This document shows positions 9,215 through 20,048 of a DNA stretch of 64,000 nucleotides, piece after piece. Within the stretch, counting starts at the first letter, position 1, and each line of letters starts with the position of its first letter. This stretch comes from Pseudozyma flocculosa PF-1 (lineage: Eukaryota; Basidiomycota; Ustilaginomycetes; Ustilaginales; Ustilaginaceae). The position numbers and the translations under genes are program-made. The stretch spans positions 312,130-376,129 of the forward strand of contig NW_006920879.1 of assembly GCF_000417875.1 (NCBI RefSeq). The letters are read 5' to 3'. The notes beneath the pieces were generated by a model, which was given only the letters and a program-made list of their open reading frames with translations, was not told where the DNA came from and made no database searches.

Positions 9215-12200
9215 TCAGCGGCTGCGTTCGAGGTACCGCGTCGTGGCAATGTAGCCCGACACGGCGAGGACGACCATGACGGCGCAGATGCCGCCAAACC
9301 ACCGCAGCGTCTCCTCGTCGTCCTGGCCCGGCACGTGGACGTTCATGCCCCACAGACCGGTGATGACGTTCATCGGGACTGTGAGAGGGAGAGGCAGAGG
9401 CGGCCGATGACAGTCAACATGTCAGCCTCGTCGTCCGCGCTACGCAACGCACCGTCGACCTTCGCCGCAAATCCCCGGCCCATCCCGCAACTCACCAATG
9501 ACGGTACCGAGCGCCGTGAGCTTGGAGAGGACATCGTTGATCTGGTTGTTGGCGTCGGTCATTTCAATCGAGATCTGGGCGAGGTAGTTGGAGTGCGAGC
9601 GCGACAGGATCTTTTCATAGTGGTTGAGGTTCTGCGTCATGGTGATGAGGTGGTCCTGAATGTCGGAGAGGTAGAGGCCAATGTCGCTCTTGGGCGCCAC
9701 CGACCAGTTCTCGTTGCACCGCTTCGCAAGGCCCTTGACCACGTCGGCCTTGTTGCCCATCAGCCGCAGCAGGCCCATGACCTTTTTGCGGCACGTGCCG
9801 ATCCTGTCCGGGGCGAGACGGGGCGGGGCGAGCAAGACAGAAGATGCGTGAGTGTGTCACCCACGTCAGAGCAACAATTTGGCCCCCACTCGGGACTCAC
9901 CTCCGGAGCATGTCGCTCTGCTCGGCCTCTTTGAGGATAAGGACGAGCTCGTCGATGCTGTCGACCTCGTACTCGATGCTCTGGATGAGCGGGCCAAAGG
10001 CGTCGGTGATGTCGTCGATGAGCGCGTACGAGATCCAGTCCGAGGTCACGTTGATGTAGTCCTTGAGCTGCTTGATGCGCCGGCGGACGTTTTGCGGGTG
10101 CGGCGTGCCGCGGAAGTGGAACGAGAGCGTGCCCTCGCGGAAGACGATGATGTACATGTTGAGCGGCTCCAGGTAGGTCGGGCTGTACGGGTCCTGGTCA
10201 AAGGACCGGAAGCAGACCAGGTAGTAGTTGCGGAACAGCTCGATCTTTTCGCGCGTCTCCTCCATCAGGATGTCCTCGGTCGTCAGCGGGTGGATGCCAA
10301 ACACGCGGCTCAGCAGCTTCATCTCCTGGTCGGTGGGCGAGAGCACGTCGAGCCACCACGTGTTGGCCTCCGGGTCCTGGTCCATCCGGATCCCGCCGCC
10401 GGGCAGCGCGCGCGCCGGCGCGGCAAAGCCGTTCTTGGCCCCGGACGCCAGCCCGCCCAGTGGCCGCGCGCCGTTCATCTGAGCCTCTGTCACCTGCAGC
10501 GGGGTGTTGGCCCCCGTCGGCGGCGCCGTCGTGCCCTCCATCCGGCTGAGGCCCGCAAGCACCTGACCCAGCGAAGACGGCTTCGAAGCGCCATTGCCGC
10601 CGGCAGTGTGGTTGTTGATCGTCGGCGCCCGGCTGGTGCCGCGGCTGGCACCCCGGCTCTCGCCCTCGGCGTTGCTCTCCTGCGGTGGCGAGTCGGTCGT
10701 CGACGGGCGTCCCGTGAAGAGCTCCTCGAACGTCTGCCCCTCGGCCGGAAGCTCGGCGAGGTGGCGCGCATGGATCGTGCTGGGCAGGGCGTTTGAGTAA
10801 AAGGTGAAGCGGTAGGGCTTCTCGGCGCCGCTGTAGGCGCCCGTTCCTGAGCGCGCGCGGCCCATGTTTGGCGCGCTGAGGGCCCCGCTGGACGGCATCC
10901 GTGCCGGACCGTTGCGGCCCTCGTCGTGCGTGCCGTGGTAGCTGGGCAGCGTGTCCTTGTCCAGCAACGGCGTCTTGGCGGTCGACTTGGACCGCTCGTT
11001 GGCCAGCGCCGAGCCGCTGCCGAGGATGCTGGTGCTCGCGCCCGCACCCGCGACGGGCGGCGGAGCACTGCCACCACCCTCGAAGAGGGCGAGCTTCCTC
11101 TGATACTTGCTGCTTCCCAGCGCACCTGCCGAGGCGCTCAGCTTCCTCGGCCGCCTGCTGTAGAACGTAGCGTCATCGCTATCCGGCGAGAAGCCGTACG
11201 CCGGTCCCGTGCCCGCTCCCTTCTGGGCAGCGGCCTGGTTGCGGATCCGGAGGCCAGACGCAGGCCCGGCGTTGGTCCACGAGCTCGACATGCCGATCCT
11301 CTCGCGCTCCTCGGCGGCGAAGTCCTCGAGAGCCTTGATGTCGAAGCAGAACGGGTAGCCCGGGGGAACAGGGCGGTCCTCGTGGCCATGCACCTCGTGC
11401 CCCTCGAAGCCGTCGTGCTCGAGGTTGGGGCCGCCGACGTCGGCGTCAGTGAGGTGCTGCTCGTGCATGGGGAAGCAGACGTCGTCCTCGAGCATCGACG
11501 GCCTCCGCGACATGGTCCGCGGCGAAGAAGCCCGGGCGCCGCCGTACATGTCGGCGTCGTGCTCCCGGCCGCCGGACTGGGCCGAGTTCGAGTGCCTGCT
11601 GGGCCTGCGCTGGCCCAGGGTGGCATGATCAAAGTCGCCGCTGTGAGCGTCGTCGGCGACGGCCTCTTCGTCGGGCTCCTCGTCGTGCGGGTTGCCGCCA
11701 AAGTAGACGTTGGGGCTGCGCATCGGCGTGCGCGAGAGCGACGACTTTGCGCGCAGTGCCAGGGGCGAGGAGGCGTGGGCGCTGAGGGAGTGTGCCTGGT
11801 TGCGGTGGTCGATGTAGTGCTGCTGGCTGTCGAGGCTGGCGTTGGAGCCGTGGCGCTGCTGCTGGTAGAAGCGGGCGGCGGCAGATGCGGACGGGGCGGA
11901 GCGGCGGGGGATGGCGGTGGGCGACTGCGACATGCCCTCGTGGTAGTAGGGCTCTGCATCGGGGTCCTGGTCGTCGGCGCGGGGGGCGTTGGACAGCTTG
12001 CGGCTACGGCCGGGACGGCTGGAGGCGGTGGCGCCTGCGACCGACGACTGCGGTGGGGGCGAGTCTCGAACGCGGGCCTTGCTCATCTGGCGCGCGGCAT
12101 CGATGTCCTGCTGGAGCTGGTGGTCCTCTTGGTCAGTGGATCGCCTCGGGTCGTTGTAGCCGTCGTCGGAGAGGGGTGGCGAGACGGCGCGGCCGCCAGA

Positions 12201-12233
12201 CTGGGAGCCAAAGTAGTGGTGGGGTGAGGACAT
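9215..12233 (-). CDS. CorA-family Mg2+ transporter (Mnr2/Alr type)
   Basis: Three exons (12233-9901, 9803-9496, 9378-9215) encode 934 residues. The last junction rebuilds the diagnostic pore motif: GLWGMN at ~888-893, followed by the loop HVPGQDDEETLRW and a second helix (ICAVMVVLAVSGYIATTRYL, ~909-928). The helix before GMN (LTALGTVIVPMNVIT) is the pore helix, so both CorA transmembrane segments lie at the C-terminus as expected. The ~600-residue N-terminus is Ser/Arg/His-rich and probably disordered, as in yeast Alr1 and Mnr2. The CorA funnel domain starts near WWLDVLSPTDQEMKLLSRVF and includes the segment IGTCRKKVMGLLRLMGNKAD. Mnr2 releases vacuolar Mg2+ and Alr1/2 work at the plasma membrane; length (Mnr2 is 969 residues) does not decide between them. 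The ATG at 12233 is the first in this frame after non-ATG extension. Confidence 0.92.
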
Positions 12234-13031
12234 GGTGGGCGACGCCGAGGGCCGACGACGGGGGCGCTTGCGTGGTCGGACTGCACAGCGGCGAGGGACG
12301 GTGTGGTTGGGCTGCACGGGTAAGCCCCTCGTCGTTTGCAGGCCGAGATGCGGGTGTCCGGTAGGGCGACGGCGGTCAGTAGACGTCGGGGTGGCGGGTG
12401 AGCAAGCGGGGTGAGGGTAGAGGGAGAGAGGCGGCGAGGGCAGAGCCAGGTTGTTGAAGAGCAGGCGGTGGTGGTGGTACGACGGAGAAGAGCTGGCTGG
12501 CCGAGCAGCAGCGGGTGGTGTGGGTCAGGAGGGGGCCGAGGGGGAAGGGGGGCCAAAGCAGCCCGCCCGTCGTCGGCAGCCACACCGGACTCAGACTCGC
12601 TCGCCCAGTGGAGGGGCCGACTGCTGCCACAGAGAGCCAAGCAAGCAAGCCAGCCAGGCGGCCGGCCGGCCTCTGCTGCAAATCGACGACGACGACGACT
12701 GCACCCCCTCGCTCGCCCATTGCCATCGACGCCGGAATTTCTCCCTCTCGCCGGCCAGTTGCCTTTGGCCGGCGACCCTGCAGCCATCAGAGAGAGCAAC
12801 GCACCCTAGCCTCTGCCTGCCTAGAGGCTCGCCTCGCTGTGCATCCAGGCCTGCCCGTCGACACTCGTGCCGCCGTCGACCCTCCAACCTGTCGACTCTA
12901 CTCTACCAGACCTTCCATCTAAATTCGACGTCGCAGCGTCCCTCCATCGCCCCAGCAGGAAAGGCGCCCCCCGCATCCAGCCGTGACGACAGGTGTCATA
13001 AACGCAAAAAGTTCGGACCCGAGAACAATGG
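12234..13031. other. Upstream region of the Mg transporter gene
   Basis: About 800 bases lie between the transporter start and the tRNA. It should contain the transporter promoter. I see CAAG/CCAG/GGCC runs near 12635-12670 and no TATA box. The overlapping open frames lack family resemblance. Nothing else is recognised. Confidence 0.5.
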
Positions 13032-13151
13032 GCACAAGTAGCGAAGGGGTTAAACGCGCGAGATTTAAGAATTTGAATATCGTGGCACGCCCTTCGGGAG
13101 TGCTGCTTCCCTCGTCCTTCGGGTTCGTGAGTTCGAATCTCACCTTGTGCA
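13032..13151 (+). tRNA. tRNA-Leu(UAA): tRNA-Leu (anticodon UAA) with a 39-base intron
   Basis: The acceptor stem GCACAAG (13032-13038) pairs fully with CTTGTGC (13144-13150), and the discriminator is A13151. The D stem is GCG/CGC (13041-13043 with 13055-13057). The T arm is perfect: GTGAG, loop TTCGAAT, CTCAC (13127-13143). The anticodon stem begins CGAGA (13059-13063), with loop TTTAAG and anticodon TAA at 13066-13068. Its 3' strand CCTCG is found only after removing an intron (about 13070-13108), placed one base after the anticodon as usual for eukaryotic tRNA introns. The intron can fold on its own through GCAC/GTGC and CCC/GGG. A 12-base variable arm fits a class II leucine tRNA, and the mature length is 81. 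One stem pair (A31-C39) is mismatched, so the exact intron edges could be off by a base. Confidence 0.85.
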
Positions 13152-13162
13152 AAAAAAACCCG

Positions 13163-13177
13163 TTTTGCCGTTTTTTT
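13163..13177 (+). terminator. Pol III terminator T-runs after tRNA-Leu
   Basis: TTTT at 13163-13166 and TTTTTTT at 13171-13177 lie 12 and 20 bases past the tRNA 3' end, as expected for RNA polymerase III termination. Confidence 0.75.
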
Positions 13178-13670
13178 GGGCAGCTACGGCATCGGCGACG
13201 CTGTAGGAACGTTTCTGACCAGGTCTGGGGCGGATACGATCATGGGGTGTCGAGATAGGGTCGTATGAGGCGACGCTGGATGGGAGGGAGGAGATTCATA
13301 TGTATGGTGGGGGTGCAAGGGGGACCGAGCGTTGATGGATGCCTGGACGTGCAGATGGGTTGGCCCAGCTGGGTGGTGCCTGGGTGGTGGGGGGACAGTA
13401 TGGAGGCTGTGGCCAGGTCCGAGCGGGCCCTTTGAGATGCCGTGCAATAATGGAGAAAGGATGGCGAGGTACGATGCAGACCGGCGTCGATATCTGTCGG
13501 CGCAGCCGTCCTGAACCGCGGCAACGCGGCGGCGATGTAACAAGCGCCAATCGGATCTCCATCAGACGGACGGCTATCATTGTCGATGGATAAGGGACTC
13601 TCTCTCTGGTTGGGCGGATCTATCTACGACGGGCGACCGCGTTTGCCAGGGGCGCCAACAGAGGCCAACG
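13178..13670. other. Spacer between tRNA-Leu and the MOSC gene
   Basis: About 490 bases hold the 3' UTR of the MOSC gene (which ends at 13671 on the minus strand). I see no coding frame, repeat or RNA gene. Confidence 0.45.
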
Positions 13671-15149
13671 CTACCGCTCCTCGTCGTCCAACGTCGCTGG
13701 CCTCCATCGCACCCTGACCGCATCGCCTCGGCGTATCTCTCCGTACTGTCCCCGCTCGCCCTTCCCCGGTGCGCCATCTCCGGCCCGAGGCGAAGGAATC
13801 GGGATGGCATAGACGCCAAAGCAGGGGCCCTTTCTCTCCTTGCCCGGCAGCACGGCGCCCAGCTGGCTTCCGAGCGGGTTGGGCGTCTTCTTGTACCGCA
13901 TCCTAGTTCGCGAGAGGAACTTGAGCGGAACGCTGGCGTCCCTTTCGGCCGTGGTCGGATCGACGGCGGTGAGGAGACAGCGCTGGCACCGTGCCACAAT
14001 GGCCAGCGCCGTCTGTGTCGGTGTCGAGTCGTGGTCGGCGGACGAGGCGAGGATGGTGATGCGGTCCCACGAGTCCTCTGAAAAGGCAGGATAGGCTTCC
14101 GCGTCGTCGGACAAGGAGCAGAGGACGATGTTGGGTCGGAAGCGGATCATGTCGAGCTTGCCCTTCGCCTCCCACAGCTCTGCGTTCAGGCCGCCAATCG
14201 CTCGTCCGCCGCGGCCGTCTCCGCCCGCCCCGCCCGGTAAAGATGCCCGAGCAGCATCTTGGATCTGCTCCTGGACCGCCTTGAGCGACTCTACGGTCGA
14301 TACGAGCAGCGGGTACTCGTCGGCGAATGCCAGTCCTTGGGGCTGTAGCAGTTGTTCCTTCTCGCTGGTGGACCAGGCGTCGATGTCGGTAGGAGGCCGG
14401 TAGATTGGGAAGGCGGCGCGGCGTACGTCCGAGTGCAGGTCAAAGTGGAGCAGCAGGACGGGATATCCGAGGAAGGTGCTCAGCCACTCGCTGGGCGTCA
14501 TTGTCGGACTGGCAGAGGAGTCCAGGGGCGAAGGGCGTGACGCCGACTCGGCGATGCGACCGTCTGCGTAGTCACCCCACATGTCTACCTTTTCAAGCAG
14601 CTTCCAGGAGGACAGCTGGTGTTGCGAGGGGCGGAGCGGTGTCTCGATGTTGCCAAGTTGAGAAGCGGCGGACGCATGGTCGGAGATGCGCAGGCGGAGG
14701 AGGTTGTTCGCTTCGTCGACGGTGGGTACGACGAGGGTGAGGCGCGGGTCCTCGCGCAGTGCCACCTTTGCCCACTTGTGCTGCTCCTCGTAGCTGCCGT
14801 CGGCCTTGCGCTTGTGCCTAGTGACGACCATCCATCTTCGGTCGAGGTCGAGGCCGTTCTGGCCGAGCTGGGCGGCGTCGAGCTGGACGGCGGCGCAGCT
14901 CTTTATGGGGTAGATGAGGATGGAGTGCACCTGTGCGATGGTCTCTTCCTGGTGGGCATGGCCGTGGTGTACTGTGCGGTTGGAGCGGGCTCTGGCGGTG
15001 TGAGGGTAGATGTAGTGGCGGACGAGGCCGACGCCGAGGATGAGGAGGAAGACGAGGAGCTGTGCGCGGATGCGCTGGGGGGAAGAGGCCTCGATGAGCT
15101 TTTCCTGGAGCGACGACGAGGCGGGCAGGAAGGGGATCTTTGCGGGCAT
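13671..15149 (-). CDS. Membrane-anchored MOSC-domain protein (mARC-like molybdoenzyme)
   Basis: A single exon encodes 492 residues. Mitochondrial amidoxime-reducing components bind a molybdenum cofactor and, with cytochrome b5 and its reductase, reduce N-hydroxylated compounds. An N-terminal helix at ~31-48 (LLVFLLILGVGLVRHYIY) matches the signal-anchor of mARC. The MOSC N-terminal barrel begins VHSILIYPIKSC (~74-85) and continues GLDLDRRWMVV. The MOSC core has RFRPNIVL, EDSWDRI, and RCQRCLLTAVDP with Cys at ~388 and 391; the second is in the position of the cofactor-binding Cys of mARC. PLKFLSRTRMRYKK and GPCFGVYAIP complete the fold. Low-complexity insertions (a Gly/Arg patch before the core and a Gly-rich tail loop) make it longer than the ~335-residue animal proteins. 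It is divergent from the synthetase-reductase gene. The ATG at 15149 is the first Met of the frame. Substrate is not predictable. Confidence 0.85.
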   Translation of the reverse strand: MPAKIPFLPASSSLQEKLIEASSPQRIRAQLLVFLLILGVGLVRHYIYPHTARARSNRTVHHGHAHQEETIAQVHSILIYPIKSCAAVQLDAAQLGQNGLDLDRRWMVVTRHKRKADGSYEEQHKWAKVALREDPRLTLVVPTVDEANNLLRLRISDHASAASQLGNIETPLRPSQHQLSSWKLLEKVDMWGDYADGRIAESASRPSPLDSSASPTMTPSEWLSTFLGYPVLLLHFDLHSDVRRAAFPIYRPPTDIDAWSTSEKEQLLQPQGLAFADEYPLLVSTVESLKAVQEQIQDAARASLPGGAGGDGRGGRAIGGLNAELWEAKGKLDMIRFRPNIVLCSLSDDAEAYPAFSEDSWDRITILASSADHDSTPTQTALAIVARCQRCLLTAVDPTTAERDASVPLKFLSRTRMRYKKTPNPLGSQLGAVLPGKERKGPCFGVYAIPIPSPRAGDGAPGKGERGQYGEIRRGDAVRVRWRPATLDDEER

Positions 15150-15764
15150 GGCGTTGGGCTGGCTGCCGAGGGGCGGCGAGGATGGAAGGAAAGCTGCGGC
15201 GGTGCGGAGCGAGGAAGGATGACGACGAGCAGCGAGCGAGAGCTGCGGTCGGCGTGCGGCGGGTTTAAGGCCACGCTGCCAGGAAGCGAAGCAAACACAG
15301 GCAGGCAGGGCAGGCAGGCAGGGCCCGTGCAGCCTGCTTGCAGCTGCCTGGCTTCGGATGCCGTACGTCGTGGTCAACTTACCCCGCACTTTTGCACTTT
15401 TGGGAGCTGCGCGTCGACGGTTGAAGGGCGCCTACCACCATATGCATCATCGCCGTCGATGGCTGCTGCCGCTGCCGGCTTCTCTGCAGTTGCCGAGGTC
15501 CGATGATGGCCCGCTGCTGACCTGCCCGCCACGCCGCCTGCCCGTCTGTCTCTTCTCCCTCTCAGTCTCGGTAGGCCATGCATATGGTACCCAGCTTGGC
15601 GGGCTGCCCTTCCATCCGCTACCGCCGCTCGACCTGCCTCGAGCTGGCCTGACCTGGCCCCCTTATAACCAGCCAGCAGTGCACCGACTGCCTGTCTTCC
15701 CCTTTTCGTCCTCATCCTGCTCCATCTCCGTCTATCTTCCGTTCCCCCGCAACCCTCGCCCGCC
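15150..15764. promoter_or_regulatory. Shared divergent promoter region, MOSC gene / synthetase-reductase gene
   Basis: The 615 bases between two divergent ATGs must hold both promoters. A TATA-like TTATAAC at 15663-15669 lies about 100 bases before the synthetase ATG. A CAGG tandem run (15297-15325) lies near the centre, followed by a pyrimidine-rich tract leading into the synthetase start. Confidence 0.55.
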
Positions 15765-18700
15765 ATGTCTTCGCCGGCGTCCGACTTTGCACGCCACCAC
15801 CCGCAGGTGCTCATCCACCAGCAGTCGATCCACCACAAGGACGACTTCTGGCTCAGGGCCGCTTCCAAGATCCACTGGCACAAGCCCCCCACCGTCGCCT
15901 TTGGCAAGTCGGCCAACAAGGACGCACCCTACCTCGACCCCAACGGCAACACCTGGTTCCCCGGCGCCCAGCTCAACACGTGCTACAACGCCCTCGACCG
16001 ACACGTTTACGCTCCCCACCACTCGGCGGCACCGCCCCTCACCGTCTCGCCCCACACGCCGCACCTCGCCCTCGCTCCCGGCGCTCACCGCGTCGCGCTC
16101 CAGCACGTCTCGCCCCTCTCGTTCCAGACCCAGCAGGCCCGCTCCGTCACCTACCTCGAGCTTCTCGAGCAGGTCCAGACCGTCGCCGGCATCCTCCGCC
16201 ACAAGGGCGTGCGCAAGGGCGATGCCGTCGTCATCTACATGCCCATGGTCCCCGAGACGTCGGTCGCCATGCTCGCCTGCGCCCGCATCGGCGCCGTCCA
16301 CTCGGTCGTCTTTGGCGGATTCGCGCCCAGGGAGCTCGCAAAGCGCATCGAGGACTCGCGCTGCAAGATTGTCATCGCCGCCAGCTGCGGCCTCGAACCA
16401 AAGGGCCCCGTGGCCTACAAGCCCCTCGTCGACGAGGCCCTCCAGGTGTCGCAGCACAAGCCCGAGGCCGGCCTCCTCTTCCTCCGCAGGCACACCATCA
16501 AGGGCCACACCCCTCCCAAGTGCGCCCGCAAGGGCCCCGCCGGCCTGCCCGAGTGGGACTGGGAGCTCGAGAGCGAGCTCACCCAGAACGGCAAGGACGG
16601 CCGCAGCTTGTGCTGGGAGTGTGTTCCCGTCGCCAGCGAGGATCCGATCTACAGTGAGTTGGCTGGCGGGCGTCCAGGGCGATAAAATCGCCTCGCATCG
16701 CTGCTGACCACCGTCGTCCTCACTTTTCAGCCATCTATACCAGCGGCACGACGGGCGCACCCAAGGGTGTCTGCCGGCTGTCGGGCGGCCATATCGTGGC
16801 GCTGCGCTTCTCGTGAGTCGTTGCGGTAGATTGTACAGCCGAGGGCTCTCCCGCCGTGCTGACCTCCTACAACGCTCGACGACGAAACAGAATCGAGAAC
16901 ATGATGGGGATGACGCCCAACGACACCATGTTCTGCGCTTCCGACCTGGGCTGGGTCGTCGGACACTCGTACATCCACTACGGCCCGCTGCTGCTCGGCG
17001 CCACGTCGATCGTCTACGAGGGCAAGCCCATCATCCCCGACGCCGGCATCTGGTGGAGGATCTGCTCCCAGTATCGCGTCACCCAGCTCTTCTGCGCCCC
17101 CACGGCGCTCCGGGCCATTGTCGGCCTCGACCCCGACGCCAAGCTGATGCGCGGCGAGGGCATCGACCTGCGAAGCCTGCGCGCCCTCTTCCTTGCGGGA
17201 GAGAGGTCCGAGCCGCAGATTGTCAGCAGGTTCGAGCGGCTGCTCAAGGAGCTCGCGGCGCCGGGCGCTCAGACCAACGATGTGAGTGGGCCGATGCGGG
17301 TGAAGGCAGCTCGACATCCTCACCGCACGTACTGAACTGGCGTCTTCTACCGTCCCGTCCTCTGCAGAACTTCTGGTCGAGCGAGTCTGGCTCGCCCATC
17401 ACGGGCCTCTTGCTTTCCGGCGCATTCGGTCCCCTTCCCGCCCGCCCGGGCTCGGCAGGCATGCCGATGCCCGGCATGGACGTGGTCATCGTCGACGACG
17501 ACGGCAACGAGCTGCCGCGCGGCAAGATGGGCAACCTCGTCCTTCGCACCCCGCTCGCCCCCAGCTTCCTCGGCGGCCTGTGGATGAACCCGGAGCGTTT
17601 CCGCAAGAGCTACTTTGAGAGGTTTGAGGGCAAGGGTGACTGGTTCGAGACGGGTGACCAGGGCGTCATCGACCCGGATGGTGAGTGGTCGTGCGCGATC
17701 GCGACGCTGACCGGAGCGCACGCCGTGGCGGACTTGGAACCTGACCCGGTCATCTCTTCGGCTCATCTCCCCGTCGTCCGCGTCCGCGTCTCGGTGCGCA
17801 GGCTACGTGAGCATCCTGTCCAGGTCCGACGACCTGATCAACGTCAGCGCCCACCGCCTCGGCACGGGCCTGATCGAGCAGGTGGTGACGTCGCACCCGG
17901 ACGTGGTCGAGTGCGCCGTGGTGGGAGCTCCGGACAAGATGAAGGGCCAGTCGCCGTTTGCGATCGTCGTGGCCCACAGCCGCGTCGCTGCTGCCACGGG
18001 TGGCAAGCCGCAGACGTCGATCCACCACGACTCGGCCAAGGCCATGCTCAAGAGCATCAACGACCACATCCGCAAGGAGATGGGCCCCATCGCCCAGCTC
18101 TCGGGCCTCGTCGAGGCGCAGAAGCTGCCCAAGACGCGGAGCGGCAAGACGCTTCGCAGGAGCCTGCGCCAGGCGGTCGAAAATGCCGCCGAGGGCAAGA
18201 AGGGTGAGTGCTGGCGGTCGTCGTCGTCGTCGTCGCGCCGGGTCCGAGTAGACGTGGAGAGGATCTCACCGCTGACACTACCTCTGATTTTGCTGCTGCT
18301 GCCTGCACTCTGTTGCCCGGCACCGGCTTTTTGTTTCGTTGCCGGACCCCGCGCAGACGCGCCCATTGAGTGAGTGGCCGAATGCGGGGTTAAGCACCTT
18401 CGCTCCGCCTTCTCCGGATTTTGCCCTCTCTCCCGTGGCTTTTCGTCGGCGGCACTCTGACGTGCTCGCTTCGTGGAGGTGTGTGCACAGACGCTGACCA
18501 TGCTCGTCTCTCTCACACACACTCTACCTTCGCCATCGGGCCACGCCTGCCTCGTCCACCTTTGCAACCACCACCACCGCTCCCCTCCGCCGCAGCTACC
18601 CTCCCACGATTGAGGACAAGGACGTCATCCAGGTCGTCAAGCAAGCCATCGACGAGTACTTCCAAGCCCTGCACAGCTCTGGCGGCAGCTCCGATACTGC

Positions 18701-20048
18701 CTCTTCCGCCTCCGCCTCGGACGCCAACTCGACCATGGTCCAGCTCCCCGCCGGCGTCAAGGACAGCATGAAGGCCCTGCAGCTCGAAAAGCCCCCGGGC
18801 GAACCCAAGAAGGGCGCGCGCAACCTCGCCCTGGTCCGCGACGTGCCCACGCCCCGCCCCAACCCGGACCAGGTGCTGGTCAAGGTCGTCGCCGCCGGCT
18901 TCAATCGCCGCGACGAGTGGTCGATGGTGGGCGCCTACCCGGGCCTCATCTACAAGAACTCGACCATGGGCTGCGACGCCGCCGGTGTCGTTGTCGCGCC
19001 CGCTGACTGGCAGATGGAGAACAACCACCCGCAGAAGCTCGTCCTCCTCGTGCCTACCCGCGGTTGGGAGTCTGACCCGGACGGCCCCGAGGCCGAGCTG
19101 CCTGGCGCTTCCGACGTCCAGCGGTCCAACGGGCTCGGCGGCAAGGGCTTCGGCATCCTCGGAGGTACCGGTGCCACCAACGGCGTCGGCACGTTTGCCG
19201 AGTACGTCGCCGTTGAAAAGGACCACATCGTGCCCGCCCCCAAGCACCTTACCGCCGAGCAGGCCAGCACGCTGCCGTGCGCCGTCGTCACTGCATACCG
19301 GTGAGTTTCCGAGCAGTTCACCTGGGCGACAAGACGAGGACGCAGTTTAGACGCTGGCATGCTGACCCTGCATTCTTATCGTCCCGCGCGATCGCAATCG
19401 GACGCCTTGCCATGGTCCATCAGCGCGCTGTTCACCAAGGCGCGGGTGCAGCGCGGCCAAAACGTGCTCATCACAGGCATCGGTGGCGGCGTGGCCCTCC
19501 TTGCCCTGCAGATGGCCGTGGCGGCGGGAGCCAACGTCTTTGTCACGGCCGGTAGCCAGCAGAAGCTGGACCGCGCGGTGAGCCTGGGTGCAAAGGGCGG
19601 CGCCATCTACAAGGACGCCAAATGGCCCGCGACCGTCGGATCGCAGCTTCCGCAGTCGCGCCCCTACCTCGACGCTGTGATCGACTCGGCGGGCGGCGAG
19701 ATCACAGCGGCGGCGGCCAAGATGCGCATCAAGCACGGCGGCCGCATCGTCGTGTTTGGCATGACGGCCGCCCCCAAGGTGGGCGTGACGATGCGCGAGG
19801 TGCTCAAGAATGTCGACGTGCTCGGCTCCACCATGGGCAGCCGGCGCGAATTCATCGAGGCGGTGCGCTTCATCGAGGACAAGCGCATCGTCCCCGTCGT
19901 CGACACCGTGCTCCAGGGCCTCGACCAGGCAGACAGGGGGTTCCAGCTCCTTGCCCAGGCCGATGCACGCAGCGGCGGCAAAGTCGTCATCCGCATCGGT
20001 GCCGACAACGAGGCCGGGCGCGGCGAGGCCATCAAGAGCAAGCTCTAG
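15765..20048 (+). CDS. Fusion: propionyl/acetyl-CoA synthetase + medium-chain reductase, C-terminal SKL
   Basis: Eight exons (15765-16653, 16731-16812, 16891-17281, 17368-17680, 17802-18203, 18357-18369, 18596-19300, 19424-20048) encode 1139 residues. Residues 1 to ~720 are an AMP-forming acyl-CoA synthetase of the PrpE/ACSS3 type: YTSGTTGAPKG (299-309), GDWFETGDQG, SRSDDLINVSAHRLGT, the catalytic Lys in KTRSGK (K674), and the family's closing motif YPPTIED (698-704). A Ser/Ala/Gly linker (~723-743) leads without a stop into a medium-chain dehydrogenase/reductase (744-1139): GFNRRDEW, GCDAAGVVV, then TGIGGGVALLALQ (from 949), the nucleotide-binding loop. I see no four-Cys zinc lobe. The last residues are SKL, the classic peroxisomal PTS1. 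Exon 6 is only 13 bases, yet both flanking junctions are needed to reach YPPTIED. Two separate genes are possible only if the synthetase lacks its own stop. Substrates are inferred from family only. Confidence 0.85.

Noticed and set aside
10926..12227. A 433-codon plus-strand frame inside the Mg transporter gene
   Set aside because: It is antisense to the Ser/Arg-rich N-terminal exon of the CorA gene; Val/Gly/Arg-rich with no motif.
18735..20048. The reductase as a separate gene starting at ATG 18735
   Set aside because: The preceding in-frame codons encode the conserved synthetase end motif YPPTIED, and no stop separates the two. A separate internal transcript remains possible but is not needed.
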